A DNA stretch of 5,190 bases from Nitrospirota bacterium (GTDB lineage Bacteria > Nitrospirota > Nitrospiria > SBBL01 > Manganitrophaceae). The stretch is taken from assembly GCA_023248505.1 (NCBI GenBank), contig JAHFEM010000193.1, forward strand, positions 1 to 5,190, written 5' to 3'. A program made the translations under genes and the position numbers. Every line of letters begins with the position of its first letter. The first letter of the stretch is position 1. The notes beneath the pieces are model-generated. The model was given only the letters and a program-made list of their open reading frames with translations, was not told the origin of the DNA and did no database searches. Positions 1-5,178 of the stretch are shown here, one piece after another.

Positions 1-675
1 CAAGACTTTGACCGCCAGTTAAATCAGTACCGAGAAGAGGAGAAAATGCTCCCGGAGCGACTCAAGATCGCTCAGCAGCCGTTGGAGCAGACCAAAGAAG
101 CGCTGGCCAAATTAATCGGCGCGCTCGACCAGGTGGCCAAGGAGCGGAAGGAAAAAGAGCAAGCCCTTCAGTCGGCCGAGGAGAAAATCACAAAGCTCAA
201 AGGACGGCTGACGGAGCTCAAGACCAATAAGGAATACCAAACGCATCTGCACGAAATCGAATCGGCCAACGTGGAGAAGGGCAAGGTAGAGGAAGAGCTT
301 CTGGTTGCAATGGAACGGGCCGACGCCGTGAAGAAAGAGATCGCCGCTCAAGAGAAGATGGTTGCCGAGGAGGAGAAGAAATTCCGCTCCGAGAAGGAAG
401 CGCTGGAGAACTCCATCAAGGGCCGCGCGGAGTCGATGAAAGGACTTGAACAAGAGCGGTCCGCCCTCAGCGATAAGGTTGAAAAGAAGCTTTTGGATGA
501 ATATAAGCGGCTCGTCGCGACGCAACGCGGGCTGGCCGTGGTGGCCCTGAAAGGGAATATTTGCACCGGTTGTCATTTCAGTCTCCCGCCCCAGTTGGTG
601 GCCGAGGTGAGGAAGGGAGAGAAGGTCCTCATCTGCAGCTACTGTCATCGAATCCTGTACCCCTCAGCGACCTGA
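1..675 (+). CDS. C4-type zinc-ribbon coiled-coil protein (COG1579/DUF164 family), 5' end missing
   Basis: The reading frame is open from the first base of the window, so the gene starts upstream; the ATG at 46 is internal, since the codons before it (ending REEEK) continue the same helix. Of 224 visible residues, about 1-170 are a charged Lys/Glu-rich coiled coil. The C-terminus is a zinc ribbon with CxxC pairs at visible residues 188/191 (CTGC) and 212/215 (CSYC). This order, a long helical hairpin followed by a C-terminal C4 ribbon, is typical of COG1579. Studied relatives are Helicobacter HP0958/FlgZ, which binds RpoN and flaA mRNA, and chlamydial CT398/CdsZ. The family is about 240 residues long, so perhaps 10-20 residues are missing. 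The next gene begins 4 nt after the stop, so they are probably co-transcribed. The cellular role here is unknown; a part in RNA handling is only suggested by the neighbours. Confidence 0.9.
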   Translation, partial: QDFDRQLNQYREEEKMLPERLKIAQQPLEQTKEALAKLIGALDQVAKERKEKEQALQSAEEKITKLKGRLTELKTNKEYQTHLHEIESANVEKGKVEEELLVAMERADAVKKEIAAQEKMVAEEEKKFRSEKEALENSIKGRAESMKGLEQERSALSDKVEKKLLDEYKRLVATQRGLAVVALKGNICTGCHFSLPPQLVAEVRKGEKVLICSYCHRILYPSAT

Positions 676-679
676 CCCA

Positions 680-1099
680 ATGACGAGATTATCCATTTAC
701 ACCGACGGCGCCTCCCGCAATAATCCGGGGGAGGCCGGCATCGGCGTGGTCATTAAAAATGAGCGGGGCGAGACGATTGAAACCCTCTCGGAATACCTCG
801 GGATCGCCACCAATAATGTCGCCGAGTATACCGCGCTGATTCGTGCGCTGGAGGCGGCCCAAAAGCGCCGGCCTCAGGAGGTGGATCTCTACCTCGATTC
901 GCAATTGGCCGTCCGCCAGATGACCGGGGTCTACAAGGTCAAGCACCCGGGCATCATTCCGCTGGTTCAACGCGCCCAGCAGCTCTGCCGTGAGTGGCCC
1001 CGGGGGGCCGTTCGGTTCCATCACATTCCGAGAGACGAGAACAGCGAGGCCGATGCCTTGGCGAACCAGGCCATCGACAAGAAAACCAAAAAGGTGTAA
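680..1099 (+). CDS. rnhA: Ribonuclease HI family protein (short form without basic protrusion)
   Basis: This 139-residue protein is predicted to hydrolyse the RNA strand of RNA-DNA hybrids, such as R-loops or Okazaki primers, in the cytoplasm with divalent metal. The fold motif YTDGASRNNPG lies at residues 7-17. The four acidic catalytic positions appear as D9, E49 (in NNVAEY), D73 (in LDSQ) and D125 (in NSEADALAN), and H115 (in HHIPRDENSEAD) lies close before the last of these. The region after D73 is short and lacks the basic handle loop of the E. coli enzyme, so it belongs to the compact subgroup that includes Bacillus YpdQ and Sulfolobus tokodaii RNase HI. The ATG lies 4 nt after the preceding stop with no strong Shine-Dalgarno sequence, which suggests translational coupling. 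Its 3' end overlaps the likely rnpB promoter, and its TAA forms the first half of the -10 element. The symbol is used in the broad COG0328 sense. Confidence 0.93.
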   Translation: MTRLSIYTDGASRNNPGEAGIGVVIKNERGETIETLSEYLGIATNNVAEYTALIRALEAAQKRRPQEVDLYLDSQLAVRQMTGVYKVKHPGIIPLVQRAQQLCREWPRGAVRFHHIPRDENSEADALANQAIDKKTKKV

Positions 1100-1102
1100 G
1101 AT
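1074..1102 (+). promoter_or_regulatory. Predicted sigma70-type promoter of rnpB
   Basis: A -35 element TCGACA (1074-1079, 5 of 6 to consensus) is followed by a 17-nt spacer and a -10 element TAAGAT (1097-1102, 4 of 6). Counting from the -10 puts the transcript start near G1109, one base before the first paired base of the P1 helix (C1110). It lies inside the 3' end of the RNase HI gene. The match of position with the RNA end is the main support; no experimental data are available. Confidence 0.65.
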
Positions 1103-1108
1103 CGGTTG

Positions 1109-1511
1109 GCGAAGTGGCTCAGGTGATCGCTCTCCGCAGGATAGACCCGCGGGGGGAGGAAAGTCCGAGCTCCACAGGGCAGGGTGGTCGCTAACGGCGA
1201 CTGGGGGCGACCCTAAGGAAAGTGCCACAGAAAATAAACCGCCGGGCATCCATCGGATGCCAGGTAAGGGTGAAACGGCGAGGTAAGAGCTCACCGCTTC
1301 GATGGTGACATCGAAGGCATGGTAAACCCCACCCGGAGCAAGACCAAATAGGAGAGCCAGCGGGGAGTTCAAGAATCATCCTGCTAAGGACGGCCCGTCC
1401 GAGACTCTCGGGTAAGGTCGCTAGAACCGGATGGCAACATCCGGTCCAGAGAAATGATCATCACCTCGATTTTGTCGAGGAACAGAACTCGGCTTATGAG
1501 CAACTTCGACT
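1109..1511 (+). ncRNA. rnpB: RNase P RNA, bacterial class A (M1 RNA)
   Basis: This is the catalytic RNA of RNase P, which removes the 5' leader of pre-tRNAs together with the RnpA protein. P1 pairs 1110-1121 with 1497-1508. P2 pairs 1122-1127 with 1460-1465. P3 is a short hairpin (1132-1137 with 1149-1154). The universal P4 core pairs 1162-1172 with 1485-1495, keeping the bulged U after AG; its central pair is A-U where E. coli has G-C. Also present are the conserved block GGTAAGGGTGAAA (1263-1275), an AAGAGC..ACCGC block (1285-1297), a P12-like hairpin with a GUGA tetraloop (1298-1315), the GGACG/CGTCC hairpin (1388-1400), the GGTAA loop that contacts tRNA CCA (1411-1415) and P18 with a GCAA tetraloop (1426-1445). 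At about 403 nt it is slightly longer than the E. coli RNA (377). It has an extra hairpin at 1464-1480 and a much shorter P3. Ends are inferred from P1 and the promoter and could shift by a few bases. Confidence 0.97.
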
Positions 1512-1515
1512 GATA

Positions 1516-1545
1516 GGGGGGAGGTGAAAGCCTCCCCCTTTCTTT
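1516..1545 (+). terminator. Rho-independent terminator of rnpB
   Basis: A perfect 8-bp GC stem (1517-1524 with 1531-1538), extendable by one G-U pair (1516/1539), has a TGAAAG loop and runs into the T-rich tract TTTCTTT (1539-1545). It starts 5 nt after the predicted mature 3' end of rnpB and is the clearest terminator in the window. Confidence 0.9.
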
Positions 1546-1561
1546 ATCCGATGGATCGTCC

Positions 1562-2131
1562 GTGAAAGAAGATCTCCTCATCGAAAAATATCGCCCCCTC
1601 AGGCAGATCGTTCCCTCCTCCCTCTGCCTCACCTGCGACGTCTGCTGCCGCTTTCCGGAGGAGACGAGCTTTCTCGCCCCCTTCTTCACAAGGGAAGAAA
1701 TCGCGCGGCTCGGCCCCGACCAGGCGCGTTTCTTTCACTCCCCCGCGGCCGGGTCCAAAATCAAACTCCAGCACCGCGGCGAGGGGTGCATCTGTCCTTA
1801 CTTCGACCCTCAGACTCAATATTGCAAAATTTACGGCGAGCGGCCGCTCGATTGCCGGATCTATCCTTTTGCTATCTTGCGCGGTCCGGAAGGGGCGGTG
1901 GTCCTGGGGATCGACACCAAATGCCCCTTCATCCAGATGCACGCGGCCGATCCCGGAATGAAGGGCGATGCCGAGGAGGTGGCTGCGTTTCTGGAGTCGG
2001 AATCGATCCTGCCGATCCTCGCGACCCATCCGGCGCTGATCGGCCCCTACCAGGACGATGTCATCATCGTCCGTCCCCTGGGGCGGGTCACCGAGGCGGT
2101 CGGCCGGGATCATTCTTCGATCCCACCATGA
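1562..2131 (+). CDS. YkgJ/UPF0153 family cysteine-cluster protein (CxxCxxCC)
   Basis: This 189-residue cytoplasmic protein has the cysteine arrangement of the CxxCxxCC (PF03692) family. C22, C25, C28 and C29 (CLTCDVCC) come first, then C76 and C78 (GEGCICPYF), C88, C98 (RPLDCRIYPF) and C121 (TKCPF). Such proteins are thought to hold zinc or an Fe-S cluster; their biochemical role is not established, and the name flagellin N-methylase used for some relatives should not be carried over. The GTG at 1562 is the best start: the ATG at 1551 is out of frame and soon hits a stop, and no other good start precedes the first cysteines. The ribosome site is weak (GGAT, 1553-1556). The gene begins 16 nt after the rnpB terminator tail. 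Its TGA overlaps the next gene's ATG by 4 nt (ATGA), indicating translational coupling. Confidence 0.88.
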   Translation: MKEDLLIEKYRPLRQIVPSSLCLTCDVCCRFPEETSFLAPFFTREEIARLGPDQARFFHSPAAGSKIKLQHRGEGCICPYFDPQTQYCKIYGERPLDCRIYPFAILRGPEGAVVLGIDTKCPFIQMHAADPGMKGDAEEVAAFLESESILPILATHPALIGPYQDDVIIVRPLGRVTEAVGRDHSSIPP

Positions 2132-3015
2132 TCGACCTGAAGCCGCTTCAGCGCGACACCCGGCCTCTCTTCGAAATTTATCTGGAAAAAACCGGCGCCC
2201 CTCTTTCGGCTTATTCCTTCCTGACACACTTTCTCTGGCGGGATCACTTCTCGTTTCACTGGACCGTTCATCGGGACCACTTTCTCCTCTTCGCCGAATA
2301 CGACCGTTGTCTCTACATGCCGCTGCCGCCGCTCGGCCCCCCCGATCGGACGGTGGTCCTCGACTGTTTCGACCGGATGGACCGGAAGAATCCCGACCGG
2401 GCGATCTCCCGGATCGAAAATATCGCCGAGGCCGAGGCCGGTTTTTATCAGGCGTGCGGCCTCGCGACCGAATGGAAAGCGCCGGAATATCTCTACCGGC
2501 GCGCCGCGCTGGCCGAGCTGAAGGGGGATCGATACAAGGCGCAGCGGGCCGCGTGTAATGCTTTCGAGAAGCATCACCCGATCGGCCGCGCCTATCGTTC
2601 TTCCGATGAAGCGGCGGCGCGGGGGCTTTTGGAAAGATGGGTCAAAGATCGAACCGCGCGGCATCCCGATCCGATCTATCGCCAGATGATCCAAGATTCG
2701 GAATCGGTTCACCGCCGCGCCCTGGCCGAGGCGGGCGAACTTTGTTTGACCGGCTGGGTGGTCGAAGTCTCGGGCGCGTTGGCCGGGTATACCTTCGGCT
2801 TCCCGCAAGATCGGGAGACCTTCTGCATCCTTTTAGAGGTCGCCGATCTGAAATGGAAGGGGGCCGCCGCATTTCTCTTCCGCTCCTTCTGCCGGAGCCT
2901 GACTGCATTTCAATGGATCAATGCGATGGACGATTCGGGGATTCCCTCTCTTCGTCAAACGAAGGAATCGTATCGGCCCGAGCGAAAAATCGGCTGCGCC
3001 CTGGCCAGGCACTGA
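2128..3015 (+). CDS. DUF2156 (MprF C-terminal-like, GNAT-fold) domain protein
   Basis: This 295-residue soluble protein resembles stand-alone DUF2156/LPG_synthase_C proteins. These share the tandem GNAT-like fold of the catalytic domain of MprF, which moves an amino acid from aminoacyl-tRNA to phosphatidylglycerol. The family's central basic motif is visible as YLYRRAALAELKGDRYKAQR followed by AACNAF (residues 121-146). The C-terminal signature WINAMDDSGIPSLRQTKESY continues to PERKI (263-288), corresponding to the usual N-x-x-D-x-G-...-LR-x-x-K-x-x-Y-x-P pattern. There are no membrane segments, so the MprF flippase part is absent. The ATG at 2128 shares four bases with the upstream stop; the frame is open further 5', but that stretch lies entirely within the YkgJ-like gene and has no family similarity. 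The substrate is unknown. Fold assignment is secure, but lipid aminoacylation is only a possibility. Confidence 0.87.
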   Translation: MIDLKPLQRDTRPLFEIYLEKTGAPLSAYSFLTHFLWRDHFSFHWTVHRDHFLLFAEYDRCLYMPLPPLGPPDRTVVLDCFDRMDRKNPDRAISRIENIAEAEAGFYQACGLATEWKAPEYLYRRAALAELKGDRYKAQRAACNAFEKHHPIGRAYRSSDEAAARGLLERWVKDRTARHPDPIYRQMIQDSESVHRRALAEAGELCLTGWVVEVSGALAGYTFGFPQDRETFCILLEVADLKWKGAAAFLFRSFCRSLTAFQWINAMDDSGIPSLRQTKESYRPERKIGCALARH

Positions 3016-3018
3016 GTC

Positions 3019-3029
3019 GGGGGAGAGGG
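3019..3029 (+). promoter_or_regulatory. Ribosome binding site of the MFS gene
   Basis: A purine run GGGGGAGAGGG ends directly before the ATG at 3030 and contains GGAG at 3022-3025. The frame is open upstream to 2637, but that part overlaps the DUF2156 gene and encodes Arg/Ser/Gly-rich low-quality sequence. This site therefore fixes the start at 3030. Confidence 0.65.
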
Positions 3030-4253
3030 ATGTTCCTTCACTGGTTGGGCCGGGATGGAAAGCTGCTGATCGCCGCGCGAATGGTCCGCGCTTTTGCCTA
3101 TGGCTTCGTCAGCTTTGTCCTGGCGATTTATCTGAAGCAGCGCGGCCTCTCCGAGATCGCGATCGGCGCGGTGATGACCCTCAGCATTCTGGGGGGGACC
3201 GTTTTTACGGTCCTGACCGCCTTCTATGCCGACCGGCTCGGGCGCCGGCGGATCTTGATTCTCTTCAGCCTGCTGATGGCGGCCTCCGGGCTCCTCTTTG
3301 CTTTTTCGGACCGGCCGCTCTTTTTCCTTATCGCCGCCTTCATCGGCGTGATCAATGCCACCGGCTATGAGATCGGCCCGTTTCTTTCGATCGAGCAGGC
3401 GGTCCTGGCGCAGGTCGGGCCGGAGGGAAAGCGGAATCAGCTCTTCGCTTTTTACAACATGGCGGGGCTGCTCGCCACGGCCACCGGCACGCTGGTCGGG
3501 GGACTTCCCGGCTGGCTGGAGAGAGCCGGGTTCTCTCCCGTCGCGAGTTTTCAACCGCTCTTTCTTCTCTATACTTTCCTCGGATTGGTCTCGGCCTGGA
3601 TGGCGTGGAGGCTGACCGGTCAGGTGGAGGGGGGGACGGCGCCCCTTTCGCCGCAGCGCCTCAGCCCCACCTCGCGGAAGCGGGTCACGCGCTTGTCGCT
3701 TCTCTTTTCTCTCGATGCTTTCGCCGGCGGTTTTGTCCTTCAGAGCCTGGTCGCCTATTGGTTTTATACCCGGTTCGATGTCTCTCTGCAGACCCTCTCG
3801 ACCCTCTTCTTTGTCGCCGGCCTCTTGACGTCGCTCTCTTTTCTGGTGGCGGCGCGTCTGGCCGACCGGATCGGTCTTTTGGAGACGATGGTCTCGACCC
3901 ATCTTCTCTCCCATCTGCTCCTCATTTTGGTGCCGCTGTCGCCCAATTTCGAAATCGCGGTCGGTTTTTATCTGGCGCGGATGGCCCTCTCTCAAATGGA
4001 TGTTCCGACCCGGCAGGCGTATACGGTCGCCCTGGTGGCTCCTTCGGAGCGGACGGCGGCGGCCTCGATCACGCTCCTTTCGCGAAGCCTCACCCAGGCG
4101 ATCGCTCCCTCGGTCACCGGCGTGCTGATCCAATCGGTTTCGGCCGCGGCGCCGTTCTTCCTGGCGGCCGGGTTGAAGGGGGTGTATGATCTGCTGCTTT
4201 ATTTTCAGTTTCGGAAGGAGAATGTTTTGGTCGATCCGGCGACGCGGGAGTAA
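3030..4253 (+). CDS. Major facilitator superfamily (MFS) transporter, 12 membrane helices
   Basis: This 407-residue inner-membrane transporter has the usual MFS length and two six-helix halves. The first helix covers about residues 12-35. The loop between helices 2 and 3 carries motif A as ADRLGRRR (67-74), with D68, R69, G71 and R72-R74. A polar loop at about 197-221 joins the halves, and a second motif-A-like ADRIG lies at 278-282. The segment MDVPTRQAY (323-331) before helix 11 is a pattern I associate with one branch of drug/H+ antiporter-like MFS proteins. The likely mechanism is proton-coupled export, but the substrate cannot be read from the sequence. The start is set by a purine-rich ribosome site directly upstream, 14 nt after the DUF2156 stop, so it is probably the last gene of the cluster. 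A GC-rich palindrome begins 5 nt after the TAA and may protect or end the transcript; it has no T-tract. Confidence 0.92.
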   Translation: MFLHWLGRDGKLLIAARMVRAFAYGFVSFVLAIYLKQRGLSEIAIGAVMTLSILGGTVFTVLTAFYADRLGRRRILILFSLLMAASGLLFAFSDRPLFFLIAAFIGVINATGYEIGPFLSIEQAVLAQVGPEGKRNQLFAFYNMAGLLATATGTLVGGLPGWLERAGFSPVASFQPLFLLYTFLGLVSAWMAWRLTGQVEGGTAPLSPQRLSPTSRKRVTRLSLLFSLDAFAGGFVLQSLVAYWFYTRFDVSLQTLSTLFFVAGLLTSLSFLVAARLADRIGLLETMVSTHLLSHLLLILVPLSPNFEIAVGFYLARMALSQMDVPTRQAYTVALVAPSERTAAASITLLSRSLTQAIAPSVTGVLIQSVSAAAPFFLAAGLKGVYDLLLYFQFRKENVLVDPATRE

Positions 4254-4258
4254 GAGCG

Positions 4259-4304
4259 TTGGAATGGGGCGTTGCCCCAGCCCCCACCGTGGGGGCTGAG
4301 GCCC
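4259..4304 (+). repeat. Palindromic repeat module 1, copy A
   Basis: Starts with TTGGAATGGGGC like the other two copies. It contains a hairpin TGGGGC-GTT-GCCCCA (4265-4279) and a second, overlapping hairpin with a 9-bp stem and CCG triloop (4278-4298). The two stems share bases, so they are mutually exclusive. It lies just after the MFS stop codon. Confidence 0.8.
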
Positions 4305-4343
4305 TTCGAAATCTGAGAATGAGGCATAAGGAATCAAAGAAGG

Positions 4344-4392
4344 TTGGAATGGGGCGCTGCCCCAAACCCCGCCGCGGGGGCCGCATGCCCGG
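4344..4392 (+). repeat. Palindromic repeat module 1, copy B
   Basis: Begins with the same 12 bases as copy A. It has a TGGGGC-GCT-GCCCCA hairpin (4350-4364) followed by CCCCG-CCG-CGGGG (4367-4379), and continues through GCATGCCCGG. It is 49 nt long, the same as the inverted copy at 4943-4991. Module 2 follows after 8 nt, making a composite repeat. Confidence 0.85.
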
Positions 4393-4400
4393 CCCCCTTC

Positions 4401-4443
4401 GGCTTCCCCGTGCAGCGGGGCTGCGCCCCTGCACCCCACGGTC
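4401..4443 (+). repeat. Palindromic repeat module 2, plus-strand copy
   Basis: 43-nt element starting GGCTTCCCCGTGCAGC and ending CCCCACGGTC. The inner stem is GGGGC-TGC-GCCCC and the outer stem is GTGCA/TGCAC, with a 2-nt bulge (GC) on the 5' side. It is nearly identical to the minus-strand copy at 4815-4858. Confidence 0.85.
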
Positions 4444-4623
4444 ACAACTTGCACAACGCACGGAAGGGCACCGTGGATTGTGCTTCAGACAATCGTGACC
4501 TTGTAAGGTCGATAAAACGTCTGGACAGAAGTAACGCGGGAAGATCAGGGACATAGAACGTCCACGACGCGCAGGCTCTTTGCTATTTGGTTCTTATATT
4601 AATTCTTCGTTGTACTGAATGTT
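4444..4623. other. Intergenic stretch without recognisable gene
   Basis: No reading frame here has a ribosome site or family similarity, and no tRNA or known RNA motif was recognised. Two small hairpins are visible: GATTGT/ACAATC (4476-4481 with 4489-4494) and GACCTT/AAGGTC (4497-4502 with 4505-4510). The AT-rich part at about 4583-4610 contains TATATT, but no -35 element at proper spacing was found. A 12-nt word GCAGGCTCTTTG (4571-4582) recurs at 4689-4700. Confidence 0.6.
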
Positions 4624-4625
4624 CT

Positions 4626-4728
4626 GTGGGCTTCTGCGCCCGCAGCGCAAGGGACCCACTGGGGGATGGGTGGAGCCCACCCCAAAGAGCAGGCTCTTTG
4701 GGGACCCCGGTCGGACGAAGAAGCCCAC
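4626..4728. repeat. 103-bp element bounded by perfect 10-bp inverted repeats, MITE-like
   Basis: GTGGGCTTCT (4626-4635) is exactly reversed and complemented as AGAAGCCCAC (4719-4728). Inside are a GGGTGG/CCACCC stem (4668-4673 with 4677-4682) and a perfect 11-bp inverted repeat (4680-4690 with 4693-4703, centre AG). The left end can also form a hairpin of its own (4624-4631 with 4638-4645). There is no coding capacity and no clear target-site duplication. It could be a MITE or a large structured RNA; the sequence alone does not decide. Confidence 0.55.
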
Positions 4729-4814
4729 TGCCAATCAAAACGTTCCACCTACCGAATTAGGTCGCACTGTTTGAGGGGCGATCCGCGCTCCCCTCGCGCG
4801 GTCGCGCCGAGTCC

Positions 4815-4858
4815 GACCGTAGGGGTGCAGGGGTGTAACCCCGCTGCACGGGGAAGCC
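4815..4858 (-). repeat. Palindromic repeat module 2, minus-strand copy
   Basis: The reverse complement matches the 43-nt module at 4401-4443, with three substitutions in the loop region and one inserted T. Its inner stem reads GGGGT-TAC-ACCCC on the minus strand, so the loop-closing pair is T-A where the other copy has C-G. Confidence 0.85.
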
Positions 4859-4863
4859 TTGGG

Positions 4864-4930
4864 TGTGGGGCAAGGCGCACCTGGTGTGAAGATCAGAAAC
4901 CAATAAGCTTCTTCCAGCGCCGGCCCCACA
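4864..4930. repeat. 67-bp inverted-repeat element between the two modules
   Basis: TGTGGGGC (4864-4871) and GCCCCACA (4923-4930) are perfect complements. Inside them GGCGC (4874-4878) pairs with GCGCC (4917-4921), giving 13 paired positions around a 38-nt core. It occupies the 84-nt gap that separates the two modules on the minus strand; in the plus-strand composite that gap is only 8 nt. No target duplication was found. Confidence 0.55.
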
Positions 4931-4942
4931 TCTAAATAGCTG

Positions 4943-4991
4943 CCGGGCACGCGGCCCCCGCGGTGGGGCTTGGGGCAAAGCCCCATTCCAA
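4943..4991 (-). repeat. Palindromic repeat module 1, copy C (inverted)
   Basis: Read on the minus strand it starts TTGGAATGGGGC and aligns without gaps over 49 nt to copy B, with a TTT instead of GCT triloop in the first hairpin (TGGGGC-TTT-GCCCCA). The second hairpin has an A-C mismatch next to the CCG loop. Confidence 0.85.
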
Positions 4992-5012
4992 TAATAAAAT
5001 CTAAGTGAACTC

Positions 5013-5083
5013 GGAGGGGGGCTTCGCCCCCCTTCCGACCCCCCTCGGCAAAGCCGACCTTCGCTTTGCGAAGGCTTCGGGGG
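5013..5083. repeat. Cluster of GC-rich triloop hairpins
   Basis: A 10-bp hairpin with a TTC loop (5013-5022 with 5026-5035) is followed by TCGGC-AAA-GCCGA (5045-5057) and CCTTCGC-TTT-GCGAAGG (5058-5074). The last two can be enclosed by CCCCC (5040-5044) with GGGGG (5079-5083) to give a three-way junction. No reading frame here looks real. Confidence 0.65.
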
Positions 5084-5101
5084 CTGCCTCCCCACAACCA
5101 C

Positions 5102-5131
5102 GGTCGGGCGAGGCATCTACCCCGCCCGACC
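5102..5131. repeat. 9-bp hairpin near the right edge
   Basis: GGTCGGGCG (5102-5110) pairs perfectly with CGCCCGACC (5123-5131) around a 12-nt loop. On the plus strand it is followed by TTTAT, which is too short a T-run to call a terminator. On the minus strand it lies just downstream of the possible transposon end at 5145-5178 and shares a GGGCGGGG..GATG word with it. Confidence 0.55.
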
Positions 5132-5144
5132 TTTATAAGGTATT

Positions 5145-5178
5145 GCATTCATCCCCGCCCCAGAGGGGCGAGGTATTC
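5145..5178 (-). mobile_element. Possible right end of an IS200/IS605 (tnpB-type) element
   Basis: On the minus strand the sequence reads GAATACC, then a GC hairpin with one internal mismatch and TCT triloop (5173-5165 with 5161-5153), then GATGAATGC. This frame of GAAT, a GC-rich hairpin and GATG-like bases resembles the right ends of IS200/IS605 elements, where the hairpin also forms the omega-RNA scaffold end. If so, a tnpB gene would lie beyond position 5190, transcribed leftwards. No transposase sequence is visible inside the window, so this rests on motif resemblance only. Confidence 0.35.

Noticed and set aside
689..1372. Minus-strand frame covering the RNase HI gene and rnpB
   Set aside because: It crosses a well-defined structured RNA and the antisense of a gene with all catalytic motifs; no family resemblance.
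2637..3029. Upstream extension of the MFS reading frame into the DUF2156 gene
   Set aside because: The stretch encodes Arg/Ser/Gly-rich sequence without MFS similarity, lies inside a well-supported gene, and a ribosome site stands directly before the ATG at 3030.
2955..4454. Minus-strand open frame of 499 codons opposite the MFS gene
   Set aside because: It is the antisense shadow of a GC-rich coding region, rich in Arg, Gln, Gly and Glu without any domain, and runs through repeat copies A and B.
4572..4600. Promoter around TATATT at 4595-4600
   Set aside because: The candidate TTGCTA (4580-4585) is only 9 nt upstream and the correctly spaced position reads CAGGCT, so no -35 is present.
4511..4608. 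Possible transposase remnant in the plus frame reading VWTEVTREDQGHRTSTTRRL
   Set aside because: No recognisable transposase motif and too short; the resemblance was not good enough to name a family.
4259..4991. CRISPR array
   Set aside because: Repeats are irregularly spaced, inverted relative to each other and themselves palindromic over most of their length, without uniform spacers.
5102..5136. Plus-strand rho-independent terminator at the hairpin 5102-5131
   Set aside because: The loop is long and the following TTTATAAGG has only three consecutive T residues; no gene on the plus strand ends here.
4735..5148. Minus-strand frames of 119 and 137 codons in the repeat island
   Set aside because: They are translations of palindromic repeats (Pro/Arg/Gly-rich), have no ribosome site and end or start within hairpins.
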